Positions 56,602 through 64,000 of a stretch of 64,000 nt of DNA are shown here, piece by piece. The stretch spans positions 62,001-126,000 of the forward strand of contig NZ_SIHX01000004.1 of the NCBI RefSeq assembly GCF_004320525.1. The letters are read 5' to 3'. Numbering within the stretch: the first letter of the stretch is position 1; every line of letters starts with the position of its first letter. The DNA is from Arthrobacter sp. S39. Its GTDB lineage: Bacteria; Actinomycetota; Actinomycetes; Actinomycetales; Micrococcaceae. The notes under the pieces are model-generated. The model was not told the origin of the DNA, made no database searches, and saw nothing but the letters and a program-made list of their open reading frames with translations. The position numbers were made by a program, and so were the translations under genes.

Positions 56602-56777
56602 AGGTGGTAATTCGGACTGCGTTTCCGCCTTTCAGCGTTTCGCATTTCTCCGAAGCAGCGAGAAAGACTCTAACATGAATTTTCCGGGAACATGAAATCG
56701 GGCCACATGGGTAGGCTGAAGGCAAGCGAATCCGCCCCTGGTTCCCAGCAGCCGCCCACCCTCATGAGGAGTGCCCA

Positions 56778-58082
56778 ATGACCGAAATCCGTCCCGAAGA
56801 TGAAGTTGTCCGGATCTGCCAGGAGCTCATCCGGATCGACACATCGAACTACGGAGACGGCTCCGGTCCGGGGGAGCGTGCCGCTGCCGAGTACACGGCC
56901 GGCCTGATCGAAGAAGTTGGCCTGTCAGCCGAGATCTTCGAATCCGCGCCCGGCAGGGCAAACGTCGTCACCCGAATGGCCGGCGAGGACCCCGGCGCCA
57001 GCGCACTGGTGGTCCACGGTCACCTGGACGTTGTTCCCGCACTGAAGGAGCAGTGGTCGGTGGACCCCTTCGGCGCAGAACTCAAGGACGGGCTCATCTG
57101 GGGCCGCGGCGCCGTGGACATGAAGGACATGGACGCCATGATCCTGTCTGTACTTCGTGACTTCGCCAGGACAGGCCGCAAGCCGAAGCGGGACATCATT
57201 TTCGCCTTCTTCGCCGACGAGGAGGCGGGCGGCGAGTACGGGGCCCGTTACGCAGTGGACAAGAGGCCGGAACTCTTCGAAGGCGCAACGGAGGCCATCT
57301 CCGAGGTTGGCGGCTTCTCCGCAACCATCGGCGGACAGCGCACCTACCTCCTGCAGACCGCAGAAAAGGGGATCTCCTGGCTCCGCCTCGTTGCCCACGG
57401 GCGGGCCGGGCACGGTTCCCAGATCAACACCGATAACGCCATCACACGCCTGGCCGCCGCGGTGACCAGGATCGGCGAATACAAGTGGCCGATTGAGCTG
57501 ACCCCCACTACACGCCAGTTCCTTGACGGCGTGACGGAACTCACGGGCGTGGAATTCGACCCGGACAACCCGGACGTCCTGCTGAACCAGCTGGGCACCG
57601 TGGCGCGCTTCGTCGGGGCGACCCTGCAGAACACCACCAACCCCACACTGTTGAAGGGCGGCTACAAGCACAACGTCATTCCGGAGTCGGCTGAGGCCCT
57701 CGTGGATTGCCGCACGCTGCCCGGACAGCAGGACCACGTCCTCGAAATTGTGCGTGAACTCGCCGGGTCTGGCGTGGACGTCAGCTACGTCCACAACGAC
57801 GTCTCACTGGAGGTCCCGTTCGCAGGAAACCTCGTGGACTCCATGATCGACGCGCTGCACACCGAGGACCCGGGAGCCAAAGTACTGCCCTACACGCTCT
57901 CCGGAGGCACGGACAACAAGTCGCTGAGCCGCCTGGGCATCACCGGCTACGGCTTCGCCCCGCTCCAGCTCCCGGACGATCTGGACTTCACCGGCATGTT
58001 CCACGGTGTCGACGAGCGCGTCCCCGCCGACTCCCTCAAATTCGGCTCCCGGGTACTCAACACGCTCCTCACGAACTACTGA
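56778..58082 (+). CDS. M20 family metallopeptidase
   Basis: Zinc-dependent aminoacylase/peptidase of 434 residues from ATG 56778. Metal-site motifs are VVHGHLDVVPAL, GRGAVDMKDMDAM and FAFFADEEAGGEYGA, which hold the histidine, bridging aspartate and glutamates. A dimerisation domain follows (VAHGRAGHGSQIN). The group includes DapE-like and carnosinase-like members; substrate specificity cannot be read. In M. tuberculosis an M20 gene (dapE2) also lies near uppP and mshC. Confidence 0.94.
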   Translation: MTEIRPEDEVVRICQELIRIDTSNYGDGSGPGERAAAEYTAGLIEEVGLSAEIFESAPGRANVVTRMAGEDPGASALVVHGHLDVVPALKEQWSVDPFGAELKDGLIWGRGAVDMKDMDAMILSVLRDFARTGRKPKRDIIFAFFADEEAGGEYGARYAVDKRPELFEGATEAISEVGGFSATIGGQRTYLLQTAEKGISWLRLVAHGRAGHGSQINTDNAITRLAAAVTRIGEYKWPIELTPTTRQFLDGVTELTGVEFDPDNPDVLLNQLGTVARFVGATLQNTTNPTLLKGGYKHNVIPESAEALVDCRTLPGQQDHVLEIVRELAGSGVDVSYVHNDVSLEVPFAGNLVDSMIDALHTEDPGAKVLPYTLSGGTDNKSLSRLGITGYGFAPLQLPDDLDFTGMFHGVDERVPADSLKFGSRVLNTLLTNY

Positions 58083-58094
58083 GCCAGCCCGGAC

Positions 58095-59255
58095 ATGACG
58101 CCCGAAGACGTACTGCCCGAGACCCTGCTGGAACGGGTCCGCGGGCGTGCATCCGCCTACGACCGCGATAACGCCTTCTTCCATGAGGACCTCGGGGAGC
58201 TCGCCGCCGCCGGTTACCTGAAACTGTTTGTTCCGGAGTCCGACGGCGGCCTGGGGCTTGGGCTCGCAGCGGCGGCACAGTGCCAGCGGCGGCTCGCAAC
58301 GGCGGCGCCGGCCACCGCCCTGGCCGTGAACATGCACCTGGTCTGGACCGGCGTCGCGCAGGTGCTCGCGGCCAGGGGAGACCATTCCCTGGACTTTGTC
58401 CTGCAGGAGGCGGCAGCGGGCGAGGTCTTCGCGTTCGGGAATTCCGAGGCCGGCAACGATTCGGTGCTCTTTGATTCCCGAACTGTTGCCACCCCGCGGC
58501 CGGACGGCGGCTACAGCTTCACCGGAACGAAGATCTTCACCAGCCTCTCGCCGGCATGGACCAGGCTGGGGATCTTCGGCAAGGATCCCCAGGCGAGGGA
58601 CGGCGAAGGTGAGCTCGTCCACGGGTTCATCCGGCGGGACACGCCCGGCTACAGAATCCTGGACGACTGGGACACCCTCGGAATGCGCGCCAGCCAGTCC
58701 AACACCACGGTGCTGGAGGGCGCCGAAGTCCCGGCGGACCGGATCTTCCGCAAACTGCCCGTCGGCCCCAACGCCGACCCGCTGATCTTCGCCATTTTCG
58801 CCTGCTTCGAAACACTGCTGGCCGCCGTCTACACGGGCATCGGGGAACGGGCACTGTATTTGGGTGTGGAGGCCACCAAGCGGCGGACGTCATTTAAGAA
58901 CGGCGGCCGGAGTTATGCCCAGGACCCGGACATCCGCTGGAAGGTAGCCGAAGCCGCCATGGCCATGGATGGCCTCTATCCGCAGCTGGCCGCCGTGGGC
59001 CGCGACGTGGACGACCTGGTTGACCACGGACCACAATGGTTCCCCAGGCTCGTGGGATTGAAAGTCAGCGCCACGGAAACCGCGCGGCGGGTGGTGGACC
59101 TGGCCATCAGGGTAAGCGGCGGCTCAAGCTATTTCCGGGGCGCGGAACTGGAGCGGCTGTACCGTGACGTGCTGGCCGGCATGTTCCATCCATCCGACGA
59201 CGAATCGGCCCACAACACGGTAGCCAACGCCTGGCTCGGCCCGCTCGATGCCTAG
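58095..59255 (+). CDS. Acyl-CoA dehydrogenase family protein
   Basis: Flavoprotein dehydrogenase of 386 residues from ATG 58095, 12 bases after the peptidase stop. Typical features are FVPESDGGLGLGLAAAAQ in the N-terminal helical domain, FGNSEAGNDSVLF and FTGTKIFTSLSPAW in the beta domain, and WDTLGMRASQSNTT. A clear catalytic glutamate could not be placed. The C-terminal region (RVSGGSSYFRGAELERLYRD) resembles the FadE group used on short or branched acyl-CoA. Its last four bases overlap the convergent DUF5703 gene. Confidence 0.88.
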   Translation: MTPEDVLPETLLERVRGRASAYDRDNAFFHEDLGELAAAGYLKLFVPESDGGLGLGLAAAAQCQRRLATAAPATALAVNMHLVWTGVAQVLAARGDHSLDFVLQEAAAGEVFAFGNSEAGNDSVLFDSRTVATPRPDGGYSFTGTKIFTSLSPAWTRLGIFGKDPQARDGEGELVHGFIRRDTPGYRILDDWDTLGMRASQSNTTVLEGAEVPADRIFRKLPVGPNADPLIFAIFACFETLLAAVYTGIGERALYLGVEATKRRTSFKNGGRSYAQDPDIRWKVAEAAMAMDGLYPQLAAVGRDVDDLVDHGPQWFPRLVGLKVSATETARRVVDLAIRVSGGSSYFRGAELERLYRDVLAGMFHPSDDESAHNTVANAWLGPLDA

Positions 59256-59485
59256 ACGGTCCGCTGGACCTGCATCACCCGCCGGCGGAGCCAGAACCGC
59301 CGGCCACCGCCCACGTACAGCTTGCTGCGCTCCAGTTCCCACTTGCCGTATTCGGAATGTTCCACAAGGCGCCGCCGGGCATCAGGCAGGGAATCGTCGG
59401 GACTGAGCGTCAGTACGAGGTACTCGTACTGCCTCAGATAGTCCCGTTCCCGCTGGACCGAGCTGGTGAGAAATTGTTCCTTCAT
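59252..59485 (-). CDS. DUF5703 family small protein
   Basis: 77-residue protein from ATG 59485 (an upstream frame to 59581 lacks a ribosome-binding site). The core is YLRQYEYLVLTLSPDDSLPD, then ARRRLVEHSEYGKWELER and SKLYVGGGRRFWLRRRVM. It is basic at the C-terminus and conserved in actinobacteria, function unknown. It ends within the last four bases of the acyl-CoA dehydrogenase gene. Confidence 0.88.
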   Translation of the reverse strand: MKEQFLTSSVQRERDYLRQYEYLVLTLSPDDSLPDARRRLVEHSEYGKWELERSKLYVGGGRRFWLRRRVMQVQRTV

Positions 59486-59524
59486 TGCTCTCCATTTTCG
59501 TCCTTTTCCGGCTAACGTGAAGTC

Positions 59525-59791
59525 ATGAGCATCGATCCGCGTGTCGCGCTTCAGTCCTTGACTTCCTCCTTGGAAGAACACCTTATAGCAGCGTCCAACC
59601 GCCGCGGTGATGGGGACCCCGCCGTAGAGGCGGCTTTTTTTGCCGTCGCGGATGCGTTCGAAGTCTATGAGGACGCCCTCTATGAGGCCTACAGCGAAGT
59701 GACACCGCTTCAGGTCTTTGACGACGAAGAGGACGAAGACGAAGACAGCGATGTGGACGACGAAGAGGACCTGGAGATCCTCGAGGACTAG
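59525..59791 (+). CDS. Small acidic protein of unknown function
   Basis: 88-residue protein from ATG 59525. The first 60 residues look helical (ALQSLTSSLEEHLIAASNRR, VEAAFFAVADAFEVYEDALY). The tail is nearly all Asp and Glu (DDEEDEDEDSDVDDEEDLE). No known domain is recognised. Similar short acidic proteins occur between DUF5703 and mshC regions of related actinobacteria as I recall them. It is divergent from DUF5703 and convergent with the aldo/keto reductase. Confidence 0.72.
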   Translation: MSIDPRVALQSLTSSLEEHLIAASNRRGDGDPAVEAAFFAVADAFEVYEDALYEAYSEVTPLQVFDDEEDEDEDSDVDDEEDLEILED

Positions 59792-59812
59792 GTCCCTGAC
59801 GTACGGCTCCAG

Positions 59813-60754
59813 TCAGCCCTGGGCGGGCTCGGACACGTCCTCGAGGGCCCGCGAAATTTCCGGGGGCAGCGGGACAAGCTGCGCATCCAGGATTTCCTTG
59901 AGCTGGACAGGTGTCCGGGGGCCCACAACGGCCGAGGCCACACCATGCTGTGACAGCACCCAGCTGAGGGAGACGTCCAGCGGCGTGCGCCCCAGCCCTT
60001 TGGCAGCCATCGCGACCGCCTCCACCACGCGGGACCCCTGCTGGCCCAGGTACGGCTCCACATAGGGGGCCAGGGCAGGATTTGCTGCCCGCGAATCGCC
60101 CGGGATGCCTCCCCGGTACTTGCCGGTCAGCGCTCCGCGCCCCAGCGGCGCCCAGGCCAGCAGACCCAGCCCGGCATCTTCGACGGCGGGAATGAGTTCC
60201 CCCTCGGGTTTGCGCAGGAGCAGGGAATATTCGGCCTGGGCGGCAACCAGGGGGAAGCCGGCGATGGCGGCAGCTTTGGCGGTCTGCCAGCCGTTGAAGT
60301 TTGAGACGCCGGCGTAGCGTGCCCGGCCACTCCGCAAGGCGAACTCCAGGGCGGACAGTGTTTCGTCCAGGGGGACGTTGGGGTCCCAGGCCTGGGCGAA
60401 CCAGATATCGACGTAGTCAGTGCCCAGCCGCGCGAGGCTTGCGTCGAGCCCGGACAGCATTGCGTTACGCGACGTGTCGACGGTCCGCCGGCCATCCGGC
60501 GTCGAAATTCCGGCTTTGGTGGAAATGGAGACTTCGGTGCGGGAAACGACGTCCCCCAGCAGGGTGCCGATCAGGGCCTCCGACCTGCCGTCGGCGTAGG
60601 ACGCCGCCGTGTCGATGTGCCTGCCGCCCGCATCCACGAACGTCCGGAGCAATTCATTGGCGTCCTGTTCGTCGGTTTCGCCGGCCCATGACATGGTGCC
60701 GAGGGAGAGGGCCGAGACTCGCAATCCACTGTTGCCGACGTAACGCTGCTGCAT
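59813..60754 (-). CDS. Aldo/keto reductase lacking the catalytic histidine
   Basis: NADPH-dependent AKR-fold protein of 313 residues from ATG 60754. The tetrad residues Asp48, Tyr53 (HIDTAASYADG) and Lys80 (ISTKAG) are present. The histidine expected in the next strand (as in QxHxWDP) reads FAQAWDPN, so glutamine 121 takes its place. The C-terminal cofactor loop VVGPRTPVQLKEILDA is intact. Members with this substitution can still act on some substrates, for example as in the 5-beta-reductase group with Glu. The physiological substrate is unknown. Confidence 0.88.
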   Translation of the reverse strand: MQQRYVGNSGLRVSALSLGTMSWAGETDEQDANELLRTFVDAGGRHIDTAASYADGRSEALIGTLLGDVVSRTEVSISTKAGISTPDGRRTVDTSRNAMLSGLDASLARLGTDYVDIWFAQAWDPNVPLDETLSALEFALRSGRARYAGVSNFNGWQTAKAAAIAGFPLVAAQAEYSLLLRKPEGELIPAVEDAGLGLLAWAPLGRGALTGKYRGGIPGDSRAANPALAPYVEPYLGQQGSRVVEAVAMAAKGLGRTPLDVSLSWVLSQHGVASAVVGPRTPVQLKEILDAQLVPLPPEISRALEDVSEPAQG

Positions 60755-60804
60755 AGCAGCAAGCTTACGGGGAATCGGCAGGGTCCATGACGTAGGGTCT
60801 TACC

Positions 60805-61638
60805 GTGAACTGGTTTGAGGCGGCCCTGCTGGGCCTAGTGCAGGGACTGACCGAATTTCTACCGATTTCATCAAGTGCGCATCTGCGGATAGTGGGGCAA
60901 TTCCTGCCCAATGCATCCGACCCGGGCGCAGCATTCACCGCCATCACACAGCTGGGCACAGAGACCGCTGTGCTCGTCTTCTTCTGGCACGACATCGTCC
61001 GGATCGTCAAAGCCTGGTTTGGCTCGCTGTCGGGCAAGGTCTCCCGGCAGGACCCCGACGCGCGGATGGGCTGGCTCGTGATTCTCGGCAGCCTGCCAAT
61101 CATTGTGCTGGGCCTGCTGTTCCAGGACCAGATCGAATCGGTCCTGCGGAGCCTGTGGATTGTTGCCACCACTTTGATCGTCTTTGGCCTGGTGCTCGCC
61201 GTGGCCGACGCGGTGGGCAAGCAGGAACGGGACCTGACCCGGCTGACCTATAAGCACGGCATCTTTTACGGCCTGGCACAGGCCATGGCACTGATCCCGG
61301 GCGTATCCCGCTCCGGAGGCACCATCACCGCCGGCCTGCTGATGGGTTACACCCGTGAAGCCGCCGCCCGCTATTCCTTCCTCCTGGCCATTCCCGCTGT
61401 CTTTGGCAGTGGCCTGTACCAGCTCTACAAAACCGTTTCCAAGGAAGGCATCACCGGCCCCTACGGACTGCCCGAGACGGCCATGGCCACGGTCATCGCG
61501 TTCGTTGTGGGCTACGTCATTATTGGCTGGTTCCTGAAGTTCGTCTCGACCCGCAGTTACCGGCTCTTTGTCTGGTACCGGATCCTCCTGGGCCTGGCCC
61601 TGTATCTGCTGCTCGGTTTCAATGTGATCAGCGCCTGA
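60805..61638 (+). CDS. uppP: Undecaprenyl-diphosphate phosphatase
   Basis: Membrane enzyme that recycles undecaprenyl pyrophosphate to the monophosphate carrier used in peptidoglycan synthesis; loss increases bacitracin sensitivity. 277 residues from GTG 60805 with eight or so helices. The active-site motifs are [19 protein letters not shown] near the N-terminus and [16 protein letters not shown] in the middle. It lies 15 bases before mshC on the same strand, so the two may be co-transcribed, as also in mycobacteria where they are near each other. Confidence 0.95.
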   Translation: MNWFEAALLGLVQGLTEFLPISSSAHLRIVGQFLPNASDPGAAFTAITQLGTETAVLVFFWHDIVRIVKAWFGSLSGKVSRQDPDARMGWLVILGSLPIIVLGLLFQDQIESVLRSLWIVATTLIVFGLVLAVADAVGKQERDLTRLTYKHGIFYGLAQAMALIPGVSRSGGTITAGLLMGYTREAAARYSFLLAIPAVFGSGLYQLYKTVSKEGITGPYGLPETAMATVIAFVVGYVIIGWFLKFVSTRSYRLFVWYRILLGLALYLLLGFNVISA

Positions 61639-61653
61639 CAGTAGGCTTGGCCT

Positions 61654-62931
61654 GTGAAATCCTGGATATCCCGCCCTGTTCCCGCCCTGCCCGGCAGCAT
61701 GCCCGCCGTCCGGCTTTTTGATACCGCCCACGGCAGGGAAGTTGAGCTGCAGGGCGACGGCGACCAGTCACTGTATGTCTGCGGCATTACGCCCTACGAC
61801 GCCACGCACATGGGGCACGCCGCCAGCTACGTTGCGTTTGACCTGTTGAACAGGGCGTGGCGCGACGCAGGCAAGCGTGTGGCCTACGTCCAGAACGTCA
61901 CCGACGTCGACGACCCACTGCTCGAACGCGCCACGGCTACCGGCGTGGACTGGCGGGACCTCGCAGCCAGCCAGATCGAGCTGTTCCAGACGGACATGGT
62001 GGCCCTGAACGTCCTCGCACCGGACCATTACGTCGGCGCAGTGGAATCCGTGCCGCTGATCGTCCCCGCCATTGAGCGGCTCCTGCACAACGGCCTCGCC
62101 TACCGCGTGCCAGGCGGCGCAGGGGAACCCGACGGCGACGTCTACTACGACGTCGAAGCCGCCGGAAAACAGTCCTCCGCCGCCGATGCCTGGACCCTGG
62201 GCGACATCTCAGGCCTGGCAGAAACCGACATGCTGGAACTTTTTGCCGAACGGGGCGGCGACCCCGGGCGTGCGGGCAAGCGGCAGGCGCTGGACCCGCT
62301 CCTGTGGCGCGTGGCCAGGGAGGGCGAGCCCAGCTGGCCCGGGGGAGAACTCGGCGACGGACGTCCCGGCTGGCACATCGAATGTACCGTCATCGCCCAG
62401 GAATACCTTCCCGCCCCCTTCACGGTCCAGGGCGGCGGCTCGGACCTGATCTTCCCGCACCATGAGATGGGCGCCGGCCACGCATACTCCCTGGCCGGGG
62501 TCCCGCTGGCCCACCACTACGCACATGCGGGCATGGTTGGCCTGGACGGCGAAAAGATGAGCAAGTCCAAGGGCAACCTGGTCCTCGTCTCACGTCTCCG
62601 GGCTGCAGGGGAGGAGCCCGCCGCCATCAGGCTGGCGATCCTGGCCCACCACTACCGGTCAGACTGGTCATGGACCGGCGCAGGATTCGCCGAGGCCAAA
62701 GACCGGCTCGCAGCCTGGCGCGGCGCACTTGCCGTAGCACCTGAAGGCTCCGCTGCAGGCCTGATCACGGAAATGCGGGCCGCCCTGGCAACGGACCTCG
62801 ACGCGCCAGCAGCGCTGGGAGCAGTCGACCGCTGGGCCGCAGAAGCCACCTCCGCCGCGGCAGCGGGCAGCCCCCAGGACCGCACCCTGGTCACTGACGC
62901 AGTGGACGCCCTGCTCGGCGTCGTACTTTAG
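61654..62931 (+). CDS. mshC: Cysteine:glucosaminyl-inositol ligase (mycothiol synthesis)
   Basis: Joins cysteine to glucosaminyl-inositol in mycothiol synthesis, forming the actinobacterial low-molecular-weight thiol. 425 residues from GTG 61654. It resembles class I cysteinyl-tRNA synthetase without its anticodon-binding part. Key motifs are [20 protein letters not shown] (HIGH-like, with the zinc cysteine), [26 protein letters not shown] and the KMSKSKGN loop. This supports placing the organism among mycothiol producers. A hairpin terminator follows. Confidence 0.96.
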   Translation: MKSWISRPVPALPGSMPAVRLFDTAHGREVELQGDGDQSLYVCGITPYDATHMGHAASYVAFDLLNRAWRDAGKRVAYVQNVTDVDDPLLERATATGVDWRDLAASQIELFQTDMVALNVLAPDHYVGAVESVPLIVPAIERLLHNGLAYRVPGGAGEPDGDVYYDVEAAGKQSSAADAWTLGDISGLAETDMLELFAERGGDPGRAGKRQALDPLLWRVAREGEPSWPGGELGDGRPGWHIECTVIAQEYLPAPFTVQGGGSDLIFPHHEMGAGHAYSLAGVPLAHHYAHAGMVGLDGEKMSKSKGNLVLVSRLRAAGEEPAAIRLAILAHHYRSDWSWTGAGFAEAKDRLAAWRGALAVAPEGSAAGLITEMRAALATDLDAPAALGAVDRWAAEATSAAAAGSPQDRTLVTDAVDALLGVVL

Positions 62932-62947
62932 CCACACGTTAAAACGA

Positions 62948-63013
62948 AGTACCTGCCCGGTTTCGGCTGGCTCAACCACCGCTGGTTTGAGCCGTCGAAA
63001 CGGGGCAGGCACT
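62948..63013. terminator. Long interrupted hairpin between mshC and PAC2 genes
   Basis: Arms around 62948-62977 and 62984-63013 share CCTGCCC, GTTTCG and GGCTCAA blocks in inverted order, with small mismatches. It lies in the 92-base gap between the two convergent genes and probably terminates both. Confidence 0.75.
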
Positions 63014-63023
63014 TTCAGCTGTC

Positions 63024-63929
63024 TTACTGTTTGTCTTTGCCCCGGCGTTTCAGGTAACGCTCAAACTCGCGGGCGATGGACTCGCCGCTGGCCTCGGGGA
63101 GGTCCGCGGTGTCCTTGGCCTCTTCGAGCTGGCGGACGTAGGCGGCGATCTCAGGGTCCTCAGTGGCCAGCTCGTCCACACCGCGTTCCCAGGCGTCAGC
63201 TTCTTCGGCCAGTTCATGGGTGTCCAGCGGGACCTGAAGCAATTCCTCGATCCGGTGCAGGAGAGCCAACTGCGCCTTCGGTGACGGCGCCTGGGCCACG
63301 TAATGCGGCACAGCGGCCCACAAGGAAACGGTCGGAATCCCGGCCAGCAGCGAGACTTCGGAGAGGACCCCCACAATGCCTACCGGCCCCTCGTACTGGG
63401 AGGCCTCCAGGTTCAGCCGTTCGCGCAGGGGTGCGTCGTCCGAGGACGTGCTGACAGGGATGGGGCGGCTGTGGGGCACATCCGCCAGCAGGGCACCAAC
63501 GAGCACCACGTAGTCCACGTTCAGGGCTTCCGCGTGAACCAGCAGCTCGGCTGTGTAGGCACGCCACTTGTAGGACGGCTCGGTGCCCTGGACAAAAATG
63601 ACGTCCACGTTGGATTCGGGCGCGCTGGCTTTATAGATTCTGGTGGCCGGCCACTTGATCTTGCGTTCGCCGGCAGCGTTGCGCCGTACCGTTGGCCGTG
63701 TGAACTGGAAATCGTAATACTCGTCCGCGTCGATGGACGCGACCTTCTTGCCGCTCCAGAGCTTGTTGAGGTAGCGCAGCGAATCGCTGGCCGCTTCCCC
63801 CGCGTCATTCCAGCCTTCAAAGGCGGCCAGCATTACGGTGATGCGTTCACCCTCAGCCACTGGCTGCAGGAACCGCTCCGGCCCGGCCTCGGCACCCGGT
63901 TCGGTGGTGTCTCCGTCGAAGCTATTCAT
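63024..63929 (-). CDS. PAC2 family protein
   Basis: Proteasome-assembly-chaperone-like protein of 301 residues from ATG 63929. The PAC2 core contains AAFEGWNDAGEAASDSL and VDYVVLVGALLADVPHSRP. A C-terminal charged helical region follows (DAWERGVDELATEDPEIAAY). M. tuberculosis has a similar gene (Rv2125) near mshC. A direct partner is not known here; no proteasome subunit gene lies in the window. Confidence 0.93.
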   Translation of the reverse strand: MNSFDGDTTEPGAEAGPERFLQPVAEGERITVMLAAFEGWNDAGEAASDSLRYLNKLWSGKKVASIDADEYYDFQFTRPTVRRNAAGERKIKWPATRIYKASAPESNVDVIFVQGTEPSYKWRAYTAELLVHAEALNVDYVVLVGALLADVPHSRPIPVSTSSDDAPLRERLNLEASQYEGPVGIVGVLSEVSLLAGIPTVSLWAAVPHYVAQAPSPKAQLALLHRIEELLQVPLDTHELAEEADAWERGVDELATEDPEIAAYVRQLEEAKDTADLPEASGESIAREFERYLKRRGKDKQ

Positions 63930-64000
63930 CCCATCACCCTACGTCCAAGAACCTGCGTCTTGCATTGAATGAAGCGCCGGAAAATCCGTGGGAGCGCCCG

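Overview
The window is high-GC actinobacterial DNA and most resembles the Micrococcaceae, especially Arthrobacter or Pseudarthrobacter. The evidence is a mycothiol-synthesis gene (mshC), actinobacterial small families (DUF4193, DUF3099, DUF5703), a cysteine-free L31, many GTG starts, and gene order matching Mycobacterium tuberculosis in several blocks. It looks like ordinary chromosome. I see no phage, transposase, CRISPR array or plasmid genes. About 61 protein genes and one tRNA are supported.

Region by region. 1-4.6 kb: an operon for the non-oxidative pentose phosphate pathway and glycolysis (tkt-tal-pgi, leftward; pgi cut by the window edge). 5-9 kb: heme O and heme A synthases (ctaB, ctaA) and a two-gene ABC transporter. 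9.1-14.4 kb: the iron-sulfur assembly operon sufR-sufB-sufD-Rieske ferredoxin-sufC-sufT, lacking sufS and sufU at their usual place and preceded by an iron-box-like sequence. 14.5-20.1 kb: a zinc metallopeptidase, an acyl-CoA ligase with a thiolase, and the biotin ECF transporter bioYMN facing them. 20.4-22.6 kb: an ABC-F ATPase followed by a dense mosaic of extragenic repeats. 22.6-31.3 kb: SURF1, small actinobacterial proteins, two SDR enzymes, serB, an ABC ATPase, a TauE permease, an rRNA/tRNA methyltransferase and L31. 31.4-36.2 kb: a lipoate-ligase-like protein, aminopeptidase N and a YeiH-type permease.

36.3-39.7 kb: a three-gene cluster of a circularly permuted ATP-grasp, an alpha-E protein and a transglutaminase. 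This is a conserved predicted peptide-forming system without a well-established product. 39.8-44.5 kb: a PNPOx-fold protein, an SDR with a zinc ribbon, and divergent glgC/glgA for glycogen. 44.6-51.2 kb: a complete fatty-acid beta-oxidation locus (acyl-CoA oxidase, TetR regulator, thiolase, FabG4-type dehydrogenase, MaoC hydratase) with a perfect 13-5-13 operator between the divergent arms. 51.1-55.3 kb: a leftward group of M50 protease, thiol transferase, serine hydrolase and FUSC membrane protein. 55.4-64 kb: a YqeY-like protein, DUF4193, tRNA-Leu(GAG), an M20 peptidase, an acyl-CoA dehydrogenase, small proteins, an aldo/keto reductase, uppP, mshC and a PAC2 protein.

The most unusual items are the repeat mosaic at 21,994-22,530, the ATP-grasp/alpha-E/transglutaminase cluster, the acyl-CoA ligase-thiolase pair beside bioYMN (with a Cys-to-Ser change in the thiolase), and the zinc-ribbon SDR that lacks the catalytic tyrosine. 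All functional names come from reading motifs and recalled family knowledge; no database search was run.
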